Below are positions 1 to 8,988 of a stretch of 64,000 bases of DNA, one piece after another. The position numbers were made by a program, and so were the translations under genes. Under the pieces are notes generated by a model, which searched no databases, was not told the origin of the DNA, and saw only the letters and a list, made by a program, of their open reading frames with translations. The first letter of the stretch is position 1, and the number at the start of each line of letters is the position of its first letter. This DNA is from Streptomyces plumbidurans (GTDB lineage Bacteria; Actinomycetota; Actinomycetes; Streptomycetales; Streptomycetaceae). The stretch lies in assembly GCF_019857225.1 (NCBI RefSeq), contig NZ_JAFJSY010000059.1, positions 1 to 64,000 on the forward strand. The letters run 5' to 3'.

Positions 1-1431
1 CCCGGCGCGCAAGCCGACCCCGCGCAGCGCCCCGGCGCGCAAGCGAACCCCGCGCAGCGCCACGCCGCGCAAGCGAACCCCGCGCAGCGTCCCGCCGCGC
101 CGGCCGACCCCACGCGACACCCCCATCCCCGTACGGACAACACCCCGCACCCCCGCGCCCAGGCGAACCCCCCGCAGCGTTCCGGTTCCGGTGTTGAGGG
201 CGACGGGGGCACGGCGGCCGGTGGGGTTCAGGGCGTTCGGGCGCGGTTTCCGCGGCTGCGTGCGCCCTCCGGGGAAGGGGCGGAGCCGCCTCCTCCGCAG
301 GCGTCGGCGCGGTTTCCCGATGCTCCTCCGGCGGCGGGGGAGGGAGCCGTCGTACCGCCGCGGCCGAGCCGCCGCCCCACGCTGCCGCCGCGACGCATGA
401 ACGCGCCTGCGGAGACGGCGGAGGAGTCCACCACACGTCTGCGCCCGGTCCCTCCGGAGCCCCCGGCCGCTCCGCCCATGCCGGCCTCTCGCCCGAACAC
501 CGCGGCCGATGCGCCCAGCCGCCCGCCGGGCCGAGGCGCGGAGCCCGACCCGGCCCTTTCCTGGAGTGCTCCGAGTGCTCCGGGTGCTGCAAGCGCTCCC
601 AACGCCGAGCGGCCCATGGTCTCCTTCGGGGAGCCCGAGGGGTACGACGACCAGGCCAGACCGCGCCCTCTCGGGGTGCGCGTACGCCCGCGTTCCGCCG
701 CGATCGCCGCCTGCCTGGTGCTCGGGCTCGGCCTCATCGGCGGTGCCGTGACCGGGAGTTGGCTGGTCGGGGACTCGGGCGACGGCGCCACGCAGGACTC
801 GTTCGCCGCGGCCGGGAGCCTGTGGCACAGCGTGCCCGTGGACCGTCTGTTCCCGCCGACGGTGAAGGGCACCGGCGCGGGCCCCGGCGGCGCCGACCGC
901 ACCTGGACGCGCGTCGCCGTCGCACCGGACAGCGGCTGCAAGGGCGCCTTCGACCCGCTGCTGCAGAAGGCCCTCGCCCCGGCCGGCTGCAGCCGTCTGC
1001 TGCGCGCCACCTACACGGACGCCACCCAGAGCTTCGTCACCACGGTAGGAATGGTGTTCACCAAGGCCGACGCCGCGTCGATGGACGCCCTCGCCAAGCG
1101 CTTCCAGAACGAGAACCTCGGCACCCGCACCGACCTCATGCCCCACCCCTTCGCCGAGAAGGACACCCCCGCGGCCCGCTTCGGCGACAAGCAGCGCGCC
1201 TCATGGACGATCTCGGTCCTCACCGACGCCCCCGTCGTCGTCTACGCCGTCTCCGGCTGGAGCGACGGCCGTACCGTCGACACCCCGGTCCCCGCCGAGC
1301 AGGCCACGCAGTCCGGCACCACCGCCTCCCCGGCCCAGGCAGGGCTCGGCAACGAGGCCCAGGGACTCGCCGACCGCATCGAACGGGCCCTGCGCAAGGA
1401 CGTCACCTCACCCACGGAGAAGCCCTCGTGA
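1..1431 (+). CDS. Membrane protein with decapeptide repeats (5' truncated)
   Basis: The reading frame is open from the first base of the window, so the true start lies upstream; 476 residues are visible. The N-terminal part is Pro/Ala-rich and opens with about four imperfect decapeptide repeats of the type PGAQANPAQR (positions 1-120). One membrane segment (AAIAACLVLGLGLIGG, visible residues about 233-256) is followed by an extracytoplasmic domain of about 220 residues with two nearby Cys. The stop overlaps the start of the mycosin-like protease (GTGA), so the two are translationally coupled. Topology resembles proteins accompanying mycosin-type proteases, but I do not recognise the domain and assign no function. 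Confidence 0.8.
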   Translation, partial: PGAQADPAQRPGAQANPAQRHAAQANPAQRPAAPADPTRHPHPRTDNTPHPRAQANPPQRSGSGVEGDGGTAAGGVQGVRARFPRLRAPSGEGAEPPPPQASARFPDAPPAAGEGAVVPPRPSRRPTLPPRRMNAPAETAEESTTRLRPVPPEPPAAPPMPASRPNTAADAPSRPPGRGAEPDPALSWSAPSAPGAASAPNAERPMVSFGEPEGYDDQARPRPLGVRVRPRSAAIAACLVLGLGLIGGAVTGSWLVGDSGDGATQDSFAAAGSLWHSVPVDRLFPPTVKGTGAGPGGADRTWTRVAVAPDSGCKGAFDPLLQKALAPAGCSRLLRATYTDATQSFVTTVGMVFTKADAASMDALAKRFQNENLGTRTDLMPHPFAEKDTPAARFGDKQRASWTISVLTDAPVVVYAVSGWSDGRTVDTPVPAEQATQSGTTASPAQAGLGNEAQGLADRIERALRKDVTSPTEKPS

Positions 1432-2639
1432 AGCGCCGCACCCAAGCGCACACCCGAGCGCACACCGGAGCGCGCACCAGAGCCCGCACCGGAGCGCTGG
1501 GCGTCCTCCTCGCCGCCTCCGTCGCCCTCGTCCCGCCGACCGTCGCGCACGCCGACGGCATACGCGCCCAGCAGTGGGCCCTCGACGCCATGCACACCCA
1601 GCAGGCCTGGCAGACCACCAAGGGCAAGGGCATCACCGTCGCCGTCCTGGACACCGGCGTCGAGACCGACCACCCCGACCTGACCGGCAACGTCCTGCCC
1701 GCGAAGGACATGATCGGGTTCGGGGCGAAGAAGGGAGACCGTGCCTGGGCCCGGCACGGCACCGCCATGGCCGGCATCATCGCAGGTCACGGACACGGCC
1801 CCGGCGACAGCGAGGGCGTCATGGGCATCGCGCCCCAGGCGAAGATCCTCCCCGTCCGCGTGATCCTCGAGGACGGCGACTCCGCCCGCGCCAAGGCTCG
1901 CAGCACCCGCGGCAACGCCCTCGCCGAAGGCATCCGCTGGGCCGCCGACCACGGCGCCGACGTCATCAACCTCTCCCTCGGCGACGACTCCGCCTCCGCC
2001 CACCCCGAACCCAGCGAGGACGAGGCGGTCCAGTACGCCCTGAGGAAGGGCGTGGCCGTCGTCGCCTCGGCGGGCAACGGCGGCGAGAAGGGCGACCACG
2101 TCTCCTACCCGGCCGCCTACCCGGGCGTCATCGCCGCGACCGCGGTCGACCGCTTCGGCACCCGCGCCTCCTTCTCCACCCGCCGCTGGTACGCCGCGGT
2201 CAGCGCCCCCGGCGTCGACATCGTCATCGCCGACCCCGACCACAAGTACTACGAGGGCTGGGGCACGAGCGCCGCCTCCGCCTTCGTCTCGGGCGCGGTC
2301 GCCCTCATCAAGGCCGCCCACCCCGGGCTGACGCCCGCCCAGATCAAACAGCTCCTGGAGGACACCGCCCGCAACGCCCCGGCCGGCGGGCGCGACGACT
2401 CCCGCGGCTTCGGCATGATCGACCCGGCCGCCGCCATCAAGGCCGCCGGCCACCTCAAGCCGGAGGGCCTGCAGGTGGCGTCGTACGGCGAGAAGTACTT
2501 CGGCCCGGGCCCGGACGCCGCCAAGTCGGCCGACGACACCACCGGTTGGGCCGCCCCGCTCGCGGGCAGTCTCGGCGGGGTCCTGCTGGTGATGGCCGTG
2601 GTCCTGTGGCGCGGCCGCCGCACCCGCTACGAGGACTAG
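1428..2639 (+). CDS. S8 family serine peptidase, mycosin-like, membrane anchored
   Basis: A 403-residue secreted subtilase. GTG start at 1428 overlaps the upstream stop. Signal peptide about 1-42 (GALGVLLAASVALVPPTVAHA). Catalytic triad: Asp75 (AVLDTGVETDHPDL), His110 (RHGTAMAGIIAG), Ser281 (GWGTSAASAFVSGA); oxyanion Asn217 (ASAGNGG). A C-terminal membrane segment (about 377-394) is followed by a short basic tail, the layout of mycosins (MycP) of type VII secretion. The Ser motif is GTSAAS rather than the usual GTS(M/F)A(A/S)P. No other ESX genes are visible here, so a role in type VII secretion is inference; a general cell-surface protease is the alternative. Confidence 0.88.
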   Translation: MKRRTQAHTRAHTGARTRARTGALGVLLAASVALVPPTVAHADGIRAQQWALDAMHTQQAWQTTKGKGITVAVLDTGVETDHPDLTGNVLPAKDMIGFGAKKGDRAWARHGTAMAGIIAGHGHGPGDSEGVMGIAPQAKILPVRVILEDGDSARAKARSTRGNALAEGIRWAADHGADVINLSLGDDSASAHPEPSEDEAVQYALRKGVAVVASAGNGGEKGDHVSYPAAYPGVIAATAVDRFGTRASFSTRRWYAAVSAPGVDIVIADPDHKYYEGWGTSAASAFVSGAVALIKAAHPGLTPAQIKQLLEDTARNAPAGGRDDSRGFGMIDPAAAIKAAGHLKPEGLQVASYGEKYFGPGPDAAKSADDTTGWAAPLAGSLGGVLLVMAVVLWRGRRTRYED

Positions 2640-2653
2640 GCCCCGCCGATTTT

Positions 2654-3634
<981 letters not shown>

Positions 3635-3794
3635 GCCGCGATGCTCGGGGCGGCGGCTGTGCGTGCCGTTGGACGGATGTTAAATGTGCGTCAGGGGTTG
3701 CTGAGAAAGTCGTGAAGTCCGTGAACGACGGGTTTCCGGGGCCGCACAAGCCCAGCAGCAAGCCCCCGATATCCGCCCGATAGGGTCGACGACC

Positions 3795-4523
3795 GTGGCG
3801 AACAAGAACATTCCCGACCCCGGCTTCTCCGACGACGACGGCTCCGCCGACCCCCGACTGAGCGCGGCGCTCACCGCCTGGGCCGAGGACCGCACCGCCG
3901 TCGGTCCGGTCCTGGAGGCGCTGAAGGGCGCCCGGCTCCTCGTCCCCGTGGTGGCCGTCCTCGGCGAGGTCGAGGAGGACGAGAACGGGCTGCGCCGCGA
4001 GAAGACCAGCGACATGGCCGTCCCCACGCTGAAGGCCGGCGGGCGCACCGCGCTGCCCGCGTTCACCTCCACCGACTCGCTGGCCCGCTGGGATGCTGCG
4101 GCCCGCCCCGTCGCCGTACCCCTGCATCAGGCCCTGCAGGCCGCGGCGCACGAGAAGGCGGACACGGTGGTGCTGGACCTTGCCGGACCGGTGCCCTTCG
4201 AGCTGACCGGCCCCGCTCTGCTCGCGCTCGCCGAGGGCCGCACCACGACCGACCCGCTCGCCGACCCCGCGGTACGTGAGGCCGTGCGCGCCGTCGTAGA
4301 GGCCGAGCCGTCCGTCCGGCGCGCCCACCTCGGGCCGGGTCGGGCCGACGGCACCCTCGCCCTCGTACTCGATGCGTCCGCCGCACCGGCCGAGGCCGCA
4401 CGCGCCGTCGCCGAGCGCCTGGCCGCCGACGAGACACTGAGGGCCCGCCTGGTGCACGGCCTCGACCTGGCACTGCTGCCGGCCGGGGCGACGCCGCCGG
4501 GAGAGCCCCTGTACGTGCGGTGA
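3795..4523 (+). CDS. SseB family protein
   Basis: 242-residue soluble protein, GTG start at 3795. It has the SseB N-terminal-like region (LLVPVVAVLGEVEEDENG, AVPTLKAGGRTALPAFTSTDSLARW, PLHQALQAAAHEKADTVVLD) followed by an acidic Ala-rich C-terminal half (about 130-242). In streptomycetes this family sits next to the DUF1844 gene and infC, as here. The molecular role is unknown. It is convergent with the DUF1844 gene, with a single base between stops. Confidence 0.85.
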   Translation: MANKNIPDPGFSDDDGSADPRLSAALTAWAEDRTAVGPVLEALKGARLLVPVVAVLGEVEEDENGLRREKTSDMAVPTLKAGGRTALPAFTSTDSLARWDAAARPVAVPLHQALQAAAHEKADTVVLDLAGPVPFELTGPALLALAEGRTTTDPLADPAVREAVRAVVEAEPSVRRAHLGPGRADGTLALVLDASAAPAEAARAVAERLAADETLRARLVHGLDLALLPAGATPPGEPLYVR

Positions 4524-4524
4524 G

Positions 4525-4887
4525 CTACTGGCCGTAGACCGGGCCGGTGTACTTCTCCCCGGGCCCCTGGCCGGGCTCGTCCGCGACGAGCGACGCCTCG
4601 CGGAAGGCCAGTTGCAGCGACTTGAGGCCGTCGCGCAGCGGCGCCGCGTGGAAGGAGCTGATCTCGGTCGCGCTGGCGTCGAGCAGACCGGCCAGCGCGT
4701 GCACCAGCTTGCGGGCCTCGTCGAGGTCCTTGTACTTGTCGCCCTCGTCGGTCAGGCCGAGCTTCACCGCGGCGGCGCTCATCAGGTTGACGGCGACCGT
4801 CACGATCACCTCGACGGCGGGGACCTCCGCGATGTCGCGGGTCATGGCGTCGAAGTCGGCGGGGGACTCAGGAGGGGTGTCACTCAT
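4525..4887 (-). CDS. DUF1844 domain-containing protein
   Basis: About 120-residue acidic soluble protein matching the DUF1844 family (FDAMTRDIAEVPAVEVIVTV, AVNLMSAAAVKLGL, DLDEARKLVHALAGLLD). I chose the ATG at 4887 (MSDTPPES); an in-frame ATG nine bases upstream (4896) adds MWG without a better ribosome site. The family is helical and of unknown function. The gene reads away from infC, leaving a 370-bp divergent region that holds the infC leader. Confidence 0.87.
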   Translation of the reverse strand: MSDTPPESPADFDAMTRDIAEVPAVEVIVTVAVNLMSAAAVKLGLTDEGDKYKDLDEARKLVHALAGLLDASATEISSFHAAPLRDGLKSLQLAFREASLVADEPGQGPGEKYTGPVYGQ

Positions 4888-5120
4888 GCCCCACACGATA
4901 GGGCCCGGTGCACACCGGTTCGCACCACCCCCGGGTAGCTGCTAACCTTGTGTGACGACCGGCCGGACACGCCACGCAGTGCGCGAGCCCGGCCCACAAG
5001 TGGAGGCTCCGATCTCCCACCTGACCGTCCCCCGGGACGGCGGGTCACCCCGGTCAGGCGGCCACCATCGTTCCGTACGGACGATGGAGTCGCCCGAAAG
5101 CGCGCCCCGCGACTTATCGC

Positions 5121-5176
5121 GGCGGTGCTCCGGTAGTGCTTCGGAGCCCCGCCTGTGATCGTCCGGGGCATTTTTT
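5121..5176 (+). promoter_or_regulatory. Attenuator-like leader of infC-rpmI-rplT
   Basis: Two mutually exclusive hairpins are visible. Stem A pairs 5121-5132 (GGCGGTGCTCCG) with 5142-5153 (CGGAGCCCCGCC), 11 of 12 bases matched. Stem B pairs 5146-5151 (GCCCCG) with 5164-5169 (CGGGGC) and is followed by A and six T (5171-5176), a canonical intrinsic terminator and rare for this genome type. Both use bases 5146-5153, so A would act as antiterminator of B. The whole stretch 4934-5261 is the untranslated leader of infC; I see no other gene in it. Confidence 0.65.
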
Positions 5177-5261
5177 GTGCTTCGGCGCGGTTAGGTCTGT
5201 CGAAAAGAGACAAACGCGGCTGTCCGCCAGACCGCCGTGTGGTGCTAACCGAGGAGGATCC

Positions 5262-5930
5262 ATCAGCGCCGAGCCCCGCATCAACGACCGGATTCGCGTT
5301 CCCGAGGTGCGACTTGTCGGTCCCAGTGGCGAGCAGGTGGGCATCGTCCCCCTGGCCAAGGCACTGGAGCTTGCCCAGGAGTACGACCTCGATCTCGTCG
5401 AGGTAGCGGCGAACGCCCGTCCGCCCGTGTGCAAGCTCATGGACTACGGGAAGTTCAAGTACGAGTCGGCCATGAAGGCCCGTGAGGCGCGCAAGAACCA
5501 GGCGCACACGGTCATCAAGGAGATGAAGCTCCGGCCGAAGATCGACCCGCACGACTATGACACCAAAAAGGGTCACGTCGTCCGGTTCCTCAAGCAGGGC
5601 GACAAGGTCAAGATCACGATCATGTTCCGTGGTCGCGAGCAGTCCCGGCCGGAACTCGGCTACCGACTGCTGCAGCGTCTCGCGGAGGACGTGGCCGACC
5701 TCGGGTTCGTGGAGTCGAACCCGAAGCAGGACGGCCGCAACATGATCATGGTTCTCGGTCCGCACAAGAAGAAGACCGAGGCGATGGCCGAGGCCCGCCA
5801 GGCGCAGGAAGCCCGCAAGGCCGACGCGAAGGCCAACCCCGGCAAGTCGCAGAACGCCGCGGAGACCGAGAGCGCCGAGACCGCCGAGGACGCAGTCGAG
5901 GCTCCTGCCGAGGCTTCCGCCGACGCGTGA
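5262..5930 (+). CDS. infC: Translation initiation factor IF-3
   Basis: 222-residue IF-3, which binds the 30S subunit and checks start-codon/initiator pairing. Conserved N-domain (EPRINDRIRVPEVRLVG, ARPPVCKLMDYGKFKYE) and C-domain (KMKLRP-type stretch EMKLRPKIDPHDYDTKKGHV, FRGREQSRPELG). The best start is the rare ATC at 5262: GAGGAGG lies at 5251-5257, four bases before it, and family homology begins SAEPRIND. The in-frame ATG at 5136 would place the start inside the attenuator. A rare start codon is the known device for IF-3 autoregulation. An Ala/Glu-rich C-terminal tail (about 190-222) is typical of actinobacterial IF-3. Confidence 0.95.
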   Translation: MSAEPRINDRIRVPEVRLVGPSGEQVGIVPLAKALELAQEYDLDLVEVAANARPPVCKLMDYGKFKYESAMKAREARKNQAHTVIKEMKLRPKIDPHDYDTKKGHVVRFLKQGDKVKITIMFRGREQSRPELGYRLLQRLAEDVADLGFVESNPKQDGRNMIMVLGPHKKKTEAMAEARQAQEARKADAKANPGKSQNAAETESAETAEDAVEAPAEASADA

Positions 5931-5935
5931 TCCCG

Positions 5936-6008
5936 GGGGACGCGAGTCCCCAGGACGTAACCGATACAAGAGCGACGTTCCACCGTGCCCGGTTTCACGA
6001 CCGGGCAC
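5936..6008 (+). promoter_or_regulatory. Two hairpins in the infC-rpmI spacer
   Basis: GGGGAC (5936-5941) pairs with GTCCCC (5946-5951) around a GCGA loop, and GTGCCCGG (5985-5992) pairs with CCGGGCAC (6001-6008). Neither has a following T run, so they look like mRNA structure, possible processing sites or L20 targets rather than terminators. They end about 30 bases before rpmI. Confidence 0.4.
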
Positions 6009-6040
6009 CGGAACGCCACCGACGAGGAGATAACGGCGCC

Positions 6041-6235
6041 ATGCCGAAGAACAAGTCGCACAGCGGTGCCAGCAAGCGCTTCAAGGTCACCGGCTCCGGC
6101 AAGGTGCTCCGTGAGCGCGCCGGCAAGCGCCACCTGCTCGAGCACAAGTCGTCGCGCCTGACGCGTCGCCTCACCGGCAACGCCGAGATGGCCCCGGGCG
6201 ACGCCAAGAAGATCAAGAAGCTTCTCGGCAAGTGA
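6041..6235 (+). CDS. rpmI: 50S ribosomal protein L35
   Basis: 64 residues (MPKNKSHSGASKRFKVTGSG... ending KKIKKLLGK), the full length of bacterial L35, strongly basic. ATG at 6041 follows GAGGAGATAA. It is the middle gene of the conserved infC-rpmI-rplT operon, and is commonly co-regulated with its neighbours through L20 or IF-3 feedback in other bacteria. Confidence 0.97.
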   Translation: MPKNKSHSGASKRFKVTGSGKVLRERAGKRHLLEHKSSRLTRRLTGNAEMAPGDAKKIKKLLGK

Positions 6236-6346
6236 CGTTCGCGGCGCCTGATCATTCGATCGCCGAGCGCCGTACGTCAGGACCGGGACCCAATCGTTTC
6301 CGGGCCGTGTGAGTCCAACCGCGGCCCCGCTACAAGGAGTTAACAA

Positions 6347-6730
6347 GTGGCACGCGTCAAGCGGGCAGTCAACGCCCACAAGAAGCGCCGGGCGATCCTC
6401 GAGCAGGCCTCCGGCTACCGCGGTCAGCGTTCGCGCCTGTACCGCAAGGCCAAGGAGCAGGTCACCCACTCGCTGGTCTACAACTACAACGACCGCAAGA
6501 AGCGCAAGGGTGACTTCCGCCAGCTCTGGATCCAGCGCATCAACGCCGCTGCCCGCGCGAACGGCATCACGTACAACCGCTTCATCCAGGGCCTGAAGGC
6601 CGCCAACGTCGAGGTCGACCGCAAGATCCTCGCCGAGCTGGCCGTCAACGACGCCACCGCGTTCGCCGCCCTGGTCGAGGTCGCGCAGAAGGCGCTGCCC
6701 GCCGACGTCAACGCGCCCAAGGCTGCCTGA
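6347..6730 (+). CDS. rplT: 50S ribosomal protein L20
   Basis: 127 residues, full length. It starts ARVKRAVNAHKKRR after a GTG at 6347, with AAGGAG at 6334-6339. The conserved N-terminal rRNA-binding helix (RAILEQASGYRGQRSRLYRKA) is present, as is the globular C-domain (LWIQRINAAARANGITYNRF). L20 is an early 50S assembly protein and a known autorepressor of this operon in other phyla. A perfect terminator follows at 6764. Confidence 0.97.
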   Translation: MARVKRAVNAHKKRRAILEQASGYRGQRSRLYRKAKEQVTHSLVYNYNDRKKRKGDFRQLWIQRINAAARANGITYNRFIQGLKAANVEVDRKILAELAVNDATAFAALVEVAQKALPADVNAPKAA

Positions 6731-6763
6731 CGCCGACGCGGCCCAGAGCCGACGTGACATGAG

Positions 6764-6793
6764 GGACCCGCAGGCTGAAAAGCCTGCGGGTCC
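6764..6793 (+). terminator. Terminator after rplT
   Basis: Perfect 13-bp stem GGACCCGCAGGCT / AGCCTGCGGGTCC with a GAAA tetraloop, followed by GCTGTTTCC. It closes the infC-rpmI-rplT transcript. Confidence 0.9.
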
Positions 6794-6823
6794 GCTGTTT
6801 CCTGAGCTGCCAAAGGTGAACCC

Positions 6824-7672
6824 ATGCCCCCAGCGACCCCCGAGCTGATCTCCCCCCGATCCCCCCGCGTCTCGGCCGCCCGGCGGCTCGCCAAGCGGAA
6901 CTTCCGGGGCAAGGAGCGGCTGTTTTTGGTGGAGGGGCCGCAGGCCGTGCGGGAGGCGGCCGATCACGGCGACACCCTCGTGGAGCTGTTCGCCACGGTC
7001 GAGGCCGCGGAGCGGTACGCCGACATCATCGGCGAGGCCCGCTCCACCGGCGCCCGTATCCATCTCGCCTCCGAGCAGGTCGTCGCCGACATCTCGACGA
7101 CCGTCACCCCGCAGGGCCTCGTCGGGATCTGCCGCTTCCTGGACACGCCCTTCGCCGAGATCCTCGCCGCCCGGCCCCGGCTGGTCGCCGTGCTGGCCCA
7201 TGTGCGCGACCCCGGCAACGCCGGCACCGTGCTCCGGTGCGCCGACGCCGCCGGCGCCGAGGCCGTCGTACTGACCGACGCCTCCGTCGACCTCTACAAC
7301 CCCAAGGCCGTACGCGCCTCCGTGGGCTCCCTCTTTCACCTGCCGGTCGCCGTCGGAGTGCCCGTGGAGCAGGCGGTCGCGGGACTCAAGGGCGCCGGTG
7401 TGCGCATCCTCGCCGCGGACGGCGCCGGGAAGGACGACCTCGACGACGAGCTCGACCAGGGCACCATGGGCGGACCGACCGCGTGGGTGTTCGGGAACGA
7501 GGCGTGGGGGCTTCCGGAGGAGACCCGCGCGCTCGCGGACGCCGTGGTGCGCGTCCCGATCCACGGGAAGGCCGAGAGCCTGAACCTCGCCACCGCCGCC
7601 GCCGTATGTCTCTATGCGTCGGCCCGTGCACAGCGCGCCTCCGGAGGGTGCCGCACCGTCACCGAGAGCTAG
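6824..7672 (+). CDS. SpoU/TrmH family RNA 2'-O-methyltransferase
   Basis: 282 residues. The N-terminal substrate-binding region (SAARRLAKRNFRGKERLFLVEG) is typical of the TsnR/TrmH-type subfamily. The SPOUT domain shows motif 1 (VRDPGNAGTVLRCADAAGA), motif 2 (WVFGNEAWGLPEE) and motif 3 (VPIHGKAESLNLATAAAVCL), which form the knotted SAM site. It probably methylates rRNA; the exact nucleotide cannot be told. It sits between rplT and the PAS kinase, as usual in streptomycetes. A second, divergent paralogue is at 63124. Confidence 0.92.
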   Translation: MPPATPELISPRSPRVSAARRLAKRNFRGKERLFLVEGPQAVREAADHGDTLVELFATVEAAERYADIIGEARSTGARIHLASEQVVADISTTVTPQGLVGICRFLDTPFAEILAARPRLVAVLAHVRDPGNAGTVLRCADAAGAEAVVLTDASVDLYNPKAVRASVGSLFHLPVAVGVPVEQAVAGLKGAGVRILAADGAGKDDLDDELDQGTMGGPTAWVFGNEAWGLPEETRALADAVVRVPIHGKAESLNLATAAAVCLYASARAQRASGGCRTVTES

Positions 7673-7726
7673 TAGGGTGACCAGCCCGGGGGGCCACCTG
7701 CGCCGTCTGAGAGGTGGGGTACGGGG

Positions 7727-8854
7727 ATGAGTGTCGACACGAGCAGGGCATGTGACGCGCATAGCGCGCCCGGGCCCCGGCACGGCGACCTCGCCGGACT
7801 CGGCATCGACCCCGACGAGCTGCCCGACGGCCTCGTCGTCGCCGACGAGCAGGGCCGGATCATCTGCTTCAACGCCGCCGCGGAGCGCATCACCGCAGTC
7901 CGCGCCGAGGACGCCCTCGGCCGGCCGCTGGACAGGGCGCTGCCCCTGGAGGACCTGGAGGGCCGCCGCTGGTGGCAGCTGACCGACCCGTACGGCGGTC
8001 TCGCCACCCGGACCCGCCAGCCCGAGCGCAACCTCCTGCTACCCGGCGGCCGCGAGGTCCTCGTGTCCGCGCGCTACGTCCGCGGTGAGCCCGCCGGCCC
8101 GGTCCGGCGCGTCGTGGTCTCCCTGCGCGACACCGAGGCCCGCCGCCGCACCGAGCGCAGCCACGCCGAGCTGATAGCGACGGTCGCCCATGAACTGCGC
8201 TCGCCCCTCACCTCCGTGAAGGGGTTCACCGCCACGCTGCTCGCCAAGTGGGAGCGCTTCACCGACGACCAGAAGCGGCTGATGCTGGAGACCGTCGACG
8301 CCGACGCCGACCGCGTCACCCGGCTCATAGCCGAACTGCTGGACATCTCCCGGATCGACAGCGGACGGCTGGAGGTCAGGCGCCAGCCCGTCGACATGGG
8401 CGCGGCCGTCGGCCGGCACATCCAGGCCTACGTCGCCGCCGGACAGCCCGCCGACCGCTTCCTGCTGCGCATCGAGCAGCCCCTGCCCGCCCTGTGGGCC
8501 GACCCCGACAAGATCGACCAGGTGCTCAGCAACCTGCTGGAAAATGCCGTGCGGCACGGCGAGGGAACCGTCACGATTGACGTCACGGCCACGGCCTCCC
8601 CGCGCGAAGGGGAGGACACCGGTACGTCGGTCACGGTGAGCGACGAGGGGCCCGGCATCCCGGAGGAGTCCATGAACCGCGTCTTCACCCGCTTCTGGCG
8701 GGGCAGCAAGCGCGGCGGCACGGGCCTCGGGCTCTATATCGTCAAGGGCATCGTCGAGGCCCACGGCGGCACCATCACGGTCGGCCGCGCCCCCGGGGGC
8801 GGAGCCGAGTTCCGATTTACCTTGCCCGTGGCGGCTCCGGCGTATCTCGCCTGA
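7727..8854 (+). CDS. Soluble PAS-domain sensor histidine kinase
   Basis: 375 residues without membrane segments. PAS domain about 25-135 (LPDGLVVADEQGRIICFNAA). HisKA domain with phospho-acceptor His155 (ATVAHELRSPLTSVKGF). HATPase with N box (DQVLSNLLENAVRHGEG), G1 (VSDEGPGIPEE), F (FTRFWRGS) and G2 (GGTGLGLYIVKGI) boxes. No response regulator gene adjoins, so it is an orphan kinase. Substrate and signal are unknown; a cytoplasmic redox, ligand or flavin cue is the usual range for a PAS domain. Confidence 0.92.
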   Translation: MSVDTSRACDAHSAPGPRHGDLAGLGIDPDELPDGLVVADEQGRIICFNAAAERITAVRAEDALGRPLDRALPLEDLEGRRWWQLTDPYGGLATRTRQPERNLLLPGGREVLVSARYVRGEPAGPVRRVVVSLRDTEARRRTERSHAELIATVAHELRSPLTSVKGFTATLLAKWERFTDDQKRLMLETVDADADRVTRLIAELLDISRIDSGRLEVRRQPVDMGAAVGRHIQAYVAAGQPADRFLLRIEQPLPALWADPDKIDQVLSNLLENAVRHGEGTVTIDVTATASPREGEDTGTSVTVSDEGPGIPEESMNRVFTRFWRGSKRGGTGLGLYIVKGIVEAHGGTITVGRAPGGGAEFRFTLPVAAPAYLA

Positions 8855-8888
8855 CGGCCACGGGCGCATCCGCATACTCCGACCCCGT

Positions 8889-8940
8889 TAGACTCGGCCC
8901 TTGGCACCTTTGCGTCCGCCACCGGAGACGAGGCGTCTCC
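8889..8940 (+). promoter_or_regulatory. Putative pheS promoter element and leader hairpin
   Basis: TAGACT at 8889-8894 is a good -10 match without an obvious -35. A 6-bp hairpin GGAGAC/GTCTCC (8924-8929, 8935-8940) follows in the leader. There is no T run and no visible Phe-rich leader peptide or T-box. Confidence 0.35.
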
Positions 8941-8988
8941 AGGTCGAGACGGGGCACGTCAGCCAGCCAATCGGAAGCACGGGAAGAG

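Noticed and set aside
1..120. CRISPR array from 30-bp repeats at the window start
   Set aside because: The units are contiguous, without spacers, in frame and translated as decapeptides.
5136..5261. ATG at 5136 as the infC start
   Set aside because: It lies inside the attenuator stems, lacks a ribosome site, and the added 42 residues do not belong to the IF-3 family.
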